From Actinomycetota bacterium (GTDB taxonomy: Bacteria; Actinomycetota; Actinomycetes; Nanopelagicales; Nanopelagicaceae): a stretch of 5,081 nucleotides of DNA. Below are positions 1 to 4,761 of the stretch, in pieces. The notes beneath the pieces are model-generated. The model did no database searches, was not told where the DNA came from, and saw only the letters and a list, made by a program, of their open reading frames with translations. Made by a program: the position numbers and the translations under genes. The stretch covers positions 1 to 5,081 of the forward strand of contig CANNDP010000065.1 in NCBI GenBank assembly GCA_947503395.1, read 5' to 3'. The stretch's first letter is position 1, and each line of letters starts with the position of its first letter.

Positions 1-152
1 CCATCGCTAGCTCTATTCCACCAACCACCAGATTCACGCCAAGAGCTAAGCAGGGCATAAATTCGATAGCGCTGACCTTTATAAGTGAACTCAATTGGCT
101 CACCGCCGGATAGGTAGATCTCCGGTCGCTGATTCTCCATTTTTTCGAACAT
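1..152 (-). CDS. Small Trp-rich protein, DUF6504-like, probably SOS-induced (partial, C-terminus missing)
   Basis: Read leftward, an ATG at 152-150 opens a frame that stays open to the window edge; a second in-frame ATG lies at 140-138. From the inner ATG there are 46 codons. The visible protein reads MENQRPEIYLSGGEP, then a segment with KGQRYRIYALLSSW, then SGGWWNR. The combination of a beta-strand-like GxxYxI segment with W-x(5)-WW resembles the small actinobacterial DUF6504 family, whose members, as I recall, often sit beside ImuB and DnaE2 translesion polymerase genes. The LexA box overlapping its start makes SOS control very likely, and a role with a mutagenic repair operon to the left is an inference. 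No ribosome binding site precedes either ATG, so translation from a leaderless or nearly leaderless mRNA is likely. The outer ATG adds MFEK and places the operator inside the coding sequence. The reading frame is well supported; the family name is a recognition from motif shape, not a search. Confidence 0.7.
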   Translation of the reverse strand, partial: MFEKMENQRPEIYLSGGEPIEFTYKGQRYRIYALLSSWRESGGWWNRASD

Positions 153-161
153 TTGTTCGAA
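144..161. promoter_or_regulatory. LexA operator (SOS box)
   Basis: TTCGAACATTTGTTCGAA has two perfect 7-base arms around ATTT and contains GAAC-N4-GTTC. It matches the Gram-positive (Cheo-type) and mycobacterial TCGAAC-N4-GTTCGA consensus at every fixed position. It lies between the -10-like element and the inner ATG of the leftward gene, where bound LexA would block initiation. The divergent nucleotidase start is about 195 bp away, so control of that gene is less likely. Confidence 0.9.
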
Positions 162-168
162 TACTATA
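161..168 (-). promoter_or_regulatory. -10 element of the SOS-controlled leftward promoter
   Basis: On the minus strand this reads TATAGTAT, offering overlapping -10 hexamers TATAGT and TAGTAT. TAGTAT ends 8 nt before the outer ATG (152), a spacing that would put the transcription start at or just before that codon. The -35 region is poor: only TTTGAG or ATTTGA lies 16-17 bases upstream, within the G-rich stretch. It is placed from sequence alone. Confidence 0.5.
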
Positions 169-172
169 CCTA

Positions 173-209
173 CCCCCTGACCCCCTCAAATCCCCCCCTG
201 ATACGCCCC
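173..209 (-). other. G-quadruplex motif upstream of the SOS promoter
   Basis: The plus strand has C-runs at 173-177 (5), 181-185 (5), 192-198 (7) and 206-209 (4). On the minus strand these are four G-runs separated by loops of 3, 6 and 7 bases. This satisfies the usual G3+N1-7 four-run pattern with at least four Gs in every run. The Gs lie on the non-template strand of the leftward gene, across its -35 region and just upstream. The composition stands out in DNA of mid-40s GC content. Folding is predicted from the pattern only. Confidence 0.7.
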
Positions 210-251
210 TAATCAGTAACCAAAAGTTAGGACCCTGTTAACCAACTTCAG

Positions 252-277
252 CTATCTGCCCTGAGGCAAATAGATAG
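252..277. repeat. Imperfect inverted repeat upstream of the nucleotidase gene
   Basis: CTATC-TGCC at 252-260 pairs with GGCA at 265-268 and GATAG at 273-277, around a CTGA loop. This gives a 9-bp stem broken by a 4-base bulge (269-272). It lies about 80 bp before the nucleotidase start, between two divergent genes, so it could be a regulator dyad or a leader hairpin. No T-run follows, so it is not an intrinsic terminator. In the rest of 210-346 I see no convincing -35/-10 pair for the nucleotidase; TTGTCA at 289-294 lacks a good partner. Confidence 0.4.
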
Positions 278-346
278 TGTTTCCACAATTGTCAGGCTCT
301 TCCCATCCTGAAATGCCAATTAACGCAAAACTCAACCAAGCCTTGT

Positions 347-352
347 GGAGGA
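347..352 (+). promoter_or_regulatory. Ribosome binding site that fixes the TTG start of the nucleotidase
   Basis: GGAGGA ends 4 bases before the TTG at 357-359, an ideal Shine-Dalgarno spacing. The upstream in-frame GTG at 345 overlaps this site and has no ribosome binding site of its own, so TTG is the better start. Confidence 0.85.
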
Positions 353-356
353 AACT

Positions 357-2342
357 TTGAAACTCAAGAAAATAATTGTGGTGCTAGCAGCAACCTCACT
401 AATTGCTCAGATGTCACTTGCTCATGCAAGTTTTTATTCCGATTCAGGATCTGCAGTCACTCTAACCATCCTGCATAACAACGATGGCGAATCTGCTCTC
501 TTGCCTGATCAGTCATTTAAAACAGCGCAAGGAACACTTATTTATGGCAGCGCTGCAGCCTTTTCATCAGTTATGAAGCGTGAGGTCAAAGCAGCTAAAT
601 CTGCAAGAAATGCTCTGCTCTCTGTTTATGCTGGTGACTCTTTCCTTGCTAGCAAGAACTTGATTTGTTCTGAGCCAGCAAACAATTCCTCAGCTGCCAC
701 TGTTTATGATGGCGTTGCGCAATCTCTGATGCCATATGACGTTCATGTCCTAGGCAATCACGAATTTGATTATGGAACTGGATTTCTAAAACGTTATATC
801 GAATCCTTCTCAAGCAAGAATCGCTATCCATTCATTTCAGGAAATATGGATTTCACCGCTAATGCTGACCTATCTTCCATGGTGAGCAAGAAAGAGCCGA
901 TTCTTCGTGGAATTATGATTGGCAAAAAACTTGGTCAATCGTATGTCCATAAGGATTACACCACTGGAGCAGTTTTTGGTGTGGTTAGCGCCATTACTCC
1001 CACTCTTAGAACAATCTCCTCGCCTGGAACTTCTAAGCTAACAACTTCAGATATAGCTACAACTGCAGCTCTAGTAAATAAGCAAGCTGCAGAACTTCAA
1101 GCAAAGGGCGTTAATAAGATCATTTTGGTCAGCCACTTACAGGGTGTTGCCTATGACAAGCAGCTAATTGCGCTTCTAAAGAACGTTGATATCGCTATTG
1201 CTGGAGGCGGCGATGACCTATTAACAAACCCAGATGTAGCTGAAACAACTCAGTTAATTCCTGGTGAGGGAAAGCCGGTCGGCAAATATCCTGAGATGGT
1301 TAAGGATGCCGATGGCGTAGATGTTCCCCTCATCACAACTAAAGGAAATTACAGCTATCTAGGTCGCTTTGATGTCACATTTGATGCCAAAGGAAAAGTT
1401 AGTTCCTATAACAAAACAACTTCTTATCCAAGACGAGTTATCCCTTCATCTTCTGTCTCAAAGGCTCTAGGTGTAAGCGATGCAGTAACTCCTGATGCCA
1501 GGATTGTAAGCGCTGTTGAAGTGCCATTAAATGCCTGCTTGACTGGATTTGCCAAACCAATTGCTTCAAGTCAGATTGTCTTTGCTACAGACCGTGGTAG
1601 CGCCACTGTTCTTGGAGTAAGAACTGCTGAGACAAATGGTGGAAACTTAGTTGCTGATTCATTCATACATGCTTATAACACCAGAGCAGCTGGAGCAAGC
1701 CTTCCAGCAGCAGGAAGTGCTAACCCGGTAGTAGCTCTGCAAAACGGTGGAGGTATCAGACAAAATGGTGGAGTAACTCTGCCAACAACTGGCGCTGTAG
1801 GAGCAATTAGCCGAGGCAACACTTTTGATCTTCTACCCTTTGATAATCGACTAGTTGCGATTACAAGTGTTAGCGCTGCAGACATCAAGGAAATTCTTGA
1901 AAGATCCTGCTCTGTTAGCACATCTGGCGGCGGACAGTTCCTGCAAGTGGCCGGAATGAAGGTAACCTGCTCAAGAGCCGGAACTGCGATAGTAGTTTCA
2001 AATCCAACCGGTGATTCTTATGCTGGAAATGTAACTACTGCCGGAACTAGAGTAAAAGATGTCACTCTTTTAGATGGCCGCGTGCTAGTTAAGGATGGAG
2101 CGGTAGTAGCAAATGCTCCAGCTGTTACGGTTGTGACAAATAACTTCACAGCAGAAGGTGGAGATAATTATCCAACGCTAGCCAAACTGGTAAAAGTTGG
2201 GTTTGGTGTCTCCTACGAACAAGCGCTCTATGACTATCTCTTAAGTTTCCCAAAGAATGCAGCGGGGCTTCCAGAGATACCATCAAGTGATGTTCGCTAT
2301 AGCAAGACAACCGGGGAAGGTCGCTTCACCTGGCTACCCTAA
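357..2342 (+). CDS. Secreted bifunctional metallophosphatase / 5'-nucleotidase
   Basis: This 661-residue enzyme of the UshA/5'-nucleotidase superfamily probably dephosphorylates extracellular nucleotides or related phosphate esters to supply phosphate and nucleosides. Residues 1-24 are a Sec signal peptide: MKLKK, a hydrophobic core, and cleavage after AHA. The N-terminal metallophosphatase domain shows LHNNDGE (Asp43, Glu45), AGDSF (Asp94), GNHEFDYG (133-140), SHLQG (His260) and AGGGDD (282-287). The C-terminal nucleotidase domain shows GNLVADSF (429-436), NGGGIR (463-468), LLPFDNRLV (492-500), GGQFLQVAG (525-533) and NNFTAEGGDNYP (595-606). Two positions that are usually His in the metal centre are not: DxH is DGE and GHxH is GGDD. 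I recall such forms among cyanobacterial and other secreted homologues, so the enzyme is probably active with altered metal ligands. Cys518 and Cys538 could form a disulfide. There is no C-terminal membrane or sortase anchor, so the product is likely released or loosely held outside the cell. It is followed by its own terminator and appears monocistronic. Exact substrate is unknown. Confidence 0.93.
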   Translation: MKLKKIIVVLAATSLIAQMSLAHASFYSDSGSAVTLTILHNNDGESALLPDQSFKTAQGTLIYGSAAAFSSVMKREVKAAKSARNALLSVYAGDSFLASKNLICSEPANNSSAATVYDGVAQSLMPYDVHVLGNHEFDYGTGFLKRYIESFSSKNRYPFISGNMDFTANADLSSMVSKKEPILRGIMIGKKLGQSYVHKDYTTGAVFGVVSAITPTLRTISSPGTSKLTTSDIATTAALVNKQAAELQAKGVNKIILVSHLQGVAYDKQLIALLKNVDIAIAGGGDDLLTNPDVAETTQLIPGEGKPVGKYPEMVKDADGVDVPLITTKGNYSYLGRFDVTFDAKGKVSSYNKTTSYPRRVIPSSSVSKALGVSDAVTPDARIVSAVEVPLNACLTGFAKPIASSQIVFATDRGSATVLGVRTAETNGGNLVADSFIHAYNTRAAGASLPAAGSANPVVALQNGGGIRQNGGVTLPTTGAVGAISRGNTFDLLPFDNRLVAITSVSAADIKEILERSCSVSTSGGGQFLQVAGMKVTCSRAGTAIVVSNPTGDSYAGNVTTAGTRVKDVTLLDGRVLVKDGAVVANAPAVTVVTNNFTAEGGDNYPTLAKLVKVGFGVSYEQALYDYLLSFPKNAAGLPEIPSSDVRYSKTTGEGRFTWLP

Positions 2343-2354
2343 AGAAGTAATCTG

Positions 2355-2414
2355 ATGAAAGTCCCCGCTAAATCTCGGTGGCAACATCGCCGATGGATTA
2401 GCGGGGATTTTCAT
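2355..2414 (+). terminator. Long two-tier hairpin terminator after the nucleotidase
   Basis: The outer arms ATGAAAGTCCCCGCTAA (from 2355) and TTAGCGGGGATTTTCAT (ending 2414) pair over 17 bp with one G-T wobble. An upper stem, TCGGTG (2375-2380) with CGCCGA (2388-2393), closes a GCAACAT loop. The T-run TTTT is at 2408-2411. The core stem TCCCCGCTAA/TTAGCGGGGA followed by TTTT is a good intrinsic terminator for the nucleotidase. The near-symmetrical outer arms mean a hairpin would also form on the other strand. Confidence 0.85.
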
Positions 2415-2465
2415 GTCAAATGCCCTACCATTTATTGATTAGTTCTATCTAGATAAGGAGTCTTA

Positions 2466-2879
2466 ATGGATATCGTTTTAATACTTGGAAGAGTTCTATT
2501 CTCACTTCTGTTCATCTCATCAGGAGTAGCCCACTTAACAAAGCTTGAAGCAATGACGGGATATGCCAAATATAAGAAAGTTCCAGCAGCTAAGTTATCT
2601 GTAATCGCCACCGGGCTAATGTTGATTATTGGTGGCCTCTATGTAGCTCTAGGTATCTACGCTGATTTAGGTGCGCTACTACTCGCTATTTTCCTTCTTC
2701 TCTCAGCATTTAAAATGCATGACTTCTGGACGGTAACAGATGCACAGGCCAAGCAGTCTGAGATGACTAGCTTTATGAAGAATCTTGCCCTTGCTGGGGC
2801 CTCTTTGATTATCTTTGTTTTGGTTGGAACTGGCGGCGAATTTGGCCCAACAATCACAGAGGGAATCTTTAATCTCTAG
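2466..2879 (+). CDS. DoxX-family integral membrane protein
   Basis: This 137-residue protein has four predicted membrane helices at about 4-22, 45-63, 67-83 and 104-121, with LLFISSGVAHL (14-24) in the first helix and HDFW (85-88) before the last, as in the DoxX/DoxD-like family. The length is typical. Family members have been linked to thiosulfate:quinone oxidoreduction (DoxD in archaea) and to redox or oxidative-stress membrane complexes in actinobacteria, but most have no assigned reaction, so none is given here. The ATG is preceded by AAGGAG at 2455-2460 with 5-base spacing. A 10-bp palindrome, TATCTAGATA (2446-2455), abuts the ribosome binding site and could be an operator or leader element. 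Terminators on both sides suggest a single-gene unit. I see no convincing promoter in the 50 bases after the upstream hairpin, so some read-through is possible. Confidence 0.88.
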   Translation: MDIVLILGRVLFSLLFISSGVAHLTKLEAMTGYAKYKKVPAAKLSVIATGLMLIIGGLYVALGIYADLGALLLAIFLLLSAFKMHDFWTVTDAQAKQSEMTSFMKNLALAGASLIIFVLVGTGGEFGPTITEGIFNL

Positions 2880-2904
2880 TTGAACATCAGTTGAATTCTG
2901 AGGC

Positions 2905-2941
2905 GAAACCCTCGCTATTAGGTATCACTAGCGGGGGTTTT
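2905..2941 (+). terminator. Intrinsic terminator after the DoxX gene
   Basis: AAACCCTCGCTA (2906-2917) pairs with TAGCGGGGGTTT (2929-2940) in a 12-bp stem with one T-G wobble and an 11-base loop. The run TTTT (2938-2941) continues into TCTATT. The stem lies 26 bases after the DoxX stop. Its CGCTA/TAGCGGGG core is the same as that of the terminator after the nucleotidase. Confidence 0.9.
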
Positions 2942-2954
2942 CTATTGTGTCAGA

Positions 2955-2960
2955 TAGCCT
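2955..2960 (+). promoter_or_regulatory. Possible -10 element for a leaderless permease transcript
   Basis: TAGCCT fits TANNNT and ends 6 bases before the ATG at 2967, which would make the A of the ATG the first transcribed base. There is no Shine-Dalgarno sequence before this ATG, and the terminator just upstream means the operon needs its own promoter here. A -35 hexamer at the right distance would fall inside the terminator stem and is not recognisable. Confidence 0.35.
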
Positions 2961-2966
2961 CTTCCA

Positions 2967-3716
2967 ATGGAGATAGTTCTTGCAATTCTTACTGGTATCG
3001 CAATTGGAGCAATTTTAGGATATGTCGGAGCTGGTGGATCAATGTTGGCAGTTCCGGCCTTCATTTACATCTTTGGATTTAATCCGGTTCAAGCGACAAC
3101 AGCTGCTCTCATCGTTGTCTTTGTTGGCGCAGCTTCTGGAGCGCTACCAAAACTTAGAAAAAACGAGATCCTAATTAAAGAGGCCCTTGTTATTTGGGCC
3201 ATAGGACTTAGCACTAACTTCACCGGTGCATATTTCCTGCCACAAATTCCAGAGCAGGCAATTCTTACTGGCTTTGCTTTAGTTCTTGTTGTAGCTGGAA
3301 CATCGATGCTAATTCCAGCCCCCAAGGAATCAAGTGAGCGCAAAGTTTCACCGCTTGCGCTAATTGCTATCTCCCTAGTTATTGGAGCAATTACTGGACT
3401 ATTCGGTATTGGCGGTGGTTTCTTGGCTATTCCAATCTTGATCCTCTTCTATAACGTGGCTCCTGCTAAAGCTGCTGGTACCTCCTTATTTATAATTGCA
3501 ATTAATACCTTAACTGGATTCTTTGCTCACTTCCGCCATTGGGATGAGGTCAATTGGTCGATTCCTTTAGTTGTTGCACTCATGGCCCTTGTCATCTCGC
3601 GCCTCGCCTCAAGACATAGCTCTAATATCTCGCCAGCTACTCTTAAGAAGGCCTTTGCATTCTTCGTCTTTGCAATCGCGACATTTACCCTAGTAGAAAC
3701 GTGGCTAATCTCATGA
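2967..3716 (+). CDS. Sulfite exporter TauE/SafE-family permease
   Basis: This is a 249-residue multi-pass membrane protein, the usual size for TauE/SafE (former DUF81). It shows the family's internal duplication: GYVGAGGSMLAVP (18-30) followed by VQATTAAL (41-48), and GLFGIGGGFLAIP (144-156) followed by APAKAAGTSL (165-174). About seven or eight helices are visible, with a charged cytoplasmic-type loop around 118-127 between the two halves. The family is known or proposed to move sulfite, sulfoacetate and other small organosulfur anions, generally outward; the substrate here is not evident. The ATG begins directly at the first helix and lacks a ribosome binding site. The gene ends in ATGA, overlapping the aquaporin start by 4 bases. 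Tight coupling to aquaporin and arsC suggests a role in arsenic or linked thiol/sulfur stress, perhaps export of an arsenical or oxyanion, but this is inference. Confidence 0.9.
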   Translation: MEIVLAILTGIAIGAILGYVGAGGSMLAVPAFIYIFGFNPVQATTAALIVVFVGAASGALPKLRKNEILIKEALVIWAIGLSTNFTGAYFLPQIPEQAILTGFALVLVVAGTSMLIPAPKESSERKVSPLALIAISLVIGAITGLFGIGGGFLAIPILILFYNVAPAKAAGTSLFIIAINTLTGFFAHFRHWDEVNWSIPLVVALMALVISRLASRHSSNISPATLKKAFAFFVFAIATFTLVETWLIS

Positions 3717-4357
3717 TCGATAAAAAAGCTCTAGCAGAGTTCTTTGGCACTGCAACTCTCTTACTTGCAGTCGTTGGATCATCTTTTATGGCCGAGCGCT
3801 TAACGCAAGATAGTGCTCTTGCGCTGTTGATAAATGCCTCTGTCACCGCTGTTGTTCTAGCCTTAATCATCAGAAGCGCGCTAAATATTAGTGGAGCTCA
3901 TTTCAATCCTGTCGTGACGATTATTGCTCTCTTGCTCGGCAAGATTAAAAGTCCTCAAGCTCTGGTCTATTTAGTTTCGCAGACGCTCGGAGCAATGTTT
4001 GGTGTCGCCCTGGCAAATCTAATGTTCAAAGAGGTTGCTTTTGCTAGCAGTTCGATTGAGAGAGAAGGCTTGGCTCAATTACTTGGCGAGGTCATTGCAA
4101 CCTCAGGTTTGGTCTTTCTCGCATTTAGTGCAAGGAAGAAACACGTTTGGAAGTTGATTCCAATGTGGATTTTTGGCGCATACTTTTTCACCATCTCTAC
4201 ATCCTTTGCCAATCCTGCAGTGACTATCGCTCGCTTCTTCACCCAAGCACCTGCTGGAATCGCAAGCTCATCAATTCTTGGATTTATCTCTGCGCAATTA
4301 CTTGGATCCCTACTGGTACTGGGATTCTTGAGAAACAGAAAGAGTCTTTCGCTTTGA
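3713..4357 (+). CDS. AqpS-like aquaporin (MIP family), probable arsenite channel
   Basis: This 214-residue major intrinsic protein has six helices and the two half-helix motifs: GAHFNPVVT (61-69, NPV instead of NPA) and SFANPAVTIAR (164-174). In water aquaporins the second NPA is followed directly by the selectivity-filter Arg; here Val170 is in that place and Arg comes at 174. The same pattern marks the AqpS-type channels found beside arsC, where the pore passes neutral arsenite, As(OH)3, and, as I recall, methylated arsenicals. The remaining C-terminal text (AGI, then FISAQLLGS) also fits that group. The ATG at 3713 overlaps the permease stop as ATGA, indicating translational coupling; an in-frame GTG at 3701 would lengthen the protein by four residues and is less likely. 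The stop overlaps the arsC TTG start. The likely job is to let arsenite formed by ArsC diffuse out. Water or glycerol transport cannot be excluded. Confidence 0.88.
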   Translation: MIDKKALAEFFGTATLLLAVVGSSFMAERLTQDSALALLINASVTAVVLALIIRSALNISGAHFNPVVTIIALLLGKIKSPQALVYLVSQTLGAMFGVALANLMFKEVAFASSSIEREGLAQLLGEVIATSGLVFLAFSARKKHVWKLIPMWIFGAYFFTISTSFANPAVTIARFFTQAPAGIASSSILGFISAQLLGSLLVLGFLRNRKSLSL

Positions 4358-4752
4358 GCGACAAAAGGGCATCGGTCTTATTTGTTTGTGTTCATAATGC
4401 AGGTCGCTCTCAGATGGCGGCAGGATTTCTCCAGCACTTTGCTGGTGATTGGGTTGAAGTGAGAAGTGCTGGCTCTGCTCCTGCAGATTCAATAAATCCT
4501 GCTGTAGTTATAGCAATGAATGAAGAGGGAATAGATTTAAGTCAGCAGAGTCCGAAGATTCTAACCAATGAAGCAGTAGAAGCCTCTGATGTTGTTATCA
4601 CCATGGGATGTGGAGATGCCTGCCCCTTCTATCCTGGTAAACGTTATTTGGATTGGAAGTTAGATGATCCTGCAGGGCAGGGCATTGAAGCAATCCGCCC
4701 GATTCGCGATCAGATCAAGTCGCTAGTTAAGGAATTGATAAGCACTCTCTAG
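4354..4752 (+). CDS. arsC: Arsenate reductase, low-molecular-weight phosphatase type
   Basis: This 132-residue cytoplasmic enzyme reduces arsenate to arsenite. The C-x5-R phosphate-binding loop is at 12-18 within VCVHNAGRSQMA, with Cys12 the nucleophile and Arg18 the anion binder. The catalytic Asp-Pro is in LDDPAG (105-106). MGCGDACPFYPGKRY (84-98) supplies Cys86 and Cys90. The CVHNAGRSQ signature and the CGDAC segment are typical of actinobacterial ArsC proteins that use mycothiol and mycoredoxin, as characterised in Corynebacterium glutamicum, rather than the thioredoxin-linked S. aureus form with CTGNSCRSQ; the electron donor here is inferred. The start is taken as TTG at 4354, which overlaps the aquaporin stop as TTGA and puts six residues before the first strand. 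A weak AAAGAG (4339-4344) lies upstream. The same frame is open back to 4147, inside the aquaporin gene, but that text is not protein-like. Confidence 0.93.
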   Translation: MSDKRASVLFVCVHNAGRSQMAAGFLQHFAGDWVEVRSAGSAPADSINPAVVIAMNEEGIDLSQQSPKILTNEAVEASDVVITMGCGDACPFYPGKRYLDWKLDDPAGQGIEAIRPIRDQIKSLVKELISTL

Positions 4753-4755
4753 AAT
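4750..4755 (+). promoter_or_regulatory. Possible -10 element for a leaderless ybaK-like transcript
   Basis: TAGAAT overlaps the arsC stop codon and ends 6 bases before the ATG at 4762, the same geometry as at the permease start. No Shine-Dalgarno sequence precedes this ATG. The -35 position holds only TTAAGG-like sequence, so this is tentative; read-through from arsC is equally possible. Confidence 0.3.
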
Positions 4756-4761
4756 CCAACT

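Noticed and set aside
345..347. GTG as start of the nucleotidase (four extra residues, MEET)
   Set aside because: It overlaps the GGAGGA ribosome binding site and has none of its own; TTG at 357 gives an ideal spacing and a clean MKLKK signal-peptide start.
153..356. Riboswitch, small RNA or attachment site between the divergent genes
   Set aside because: Beyond the LexA box, the G-runs, one bulged dyad and one short repeat, I see no conserved RNA fold, tRNA-like end or integrase-type repeat.
649..1921. Open frames on the minus strand inside the nucleotidase gene
   Set aside because: They are shadows of a clearly conserved two-domain enzyme; their translations have no recognisable motif and they lack ribosome binding sites.
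2878..2895. AGTTGAA direct repeat (2878-2884 and 2889-2895) after the DoxX stop
   Set aside because: Seven bases repeated once, next to a stop codon, with no further copies; expected by chance.
2891..3082. Short plus-strand frame across the DoxX terminator and the permease start
   Set aside because: It reads through the terminator hairpin and then overlaps the conserved permease in a different frame.
3701..3712. GTG start for the aquaporin, four residues upstream
   Set aside because: The ATG at 3713 gives a classic ATGA overlap and a typical MIP N-terminus directly before the AEFFGT helix.
4147..4353. Upstream 69-codon extension of arsC
   Set aside because: It lies within the aquaporin gene in another frame, reads as Cys/Trp/Ser-rich non-protein-like text, and homologues start a few residues before the VLFVCVHN strand.
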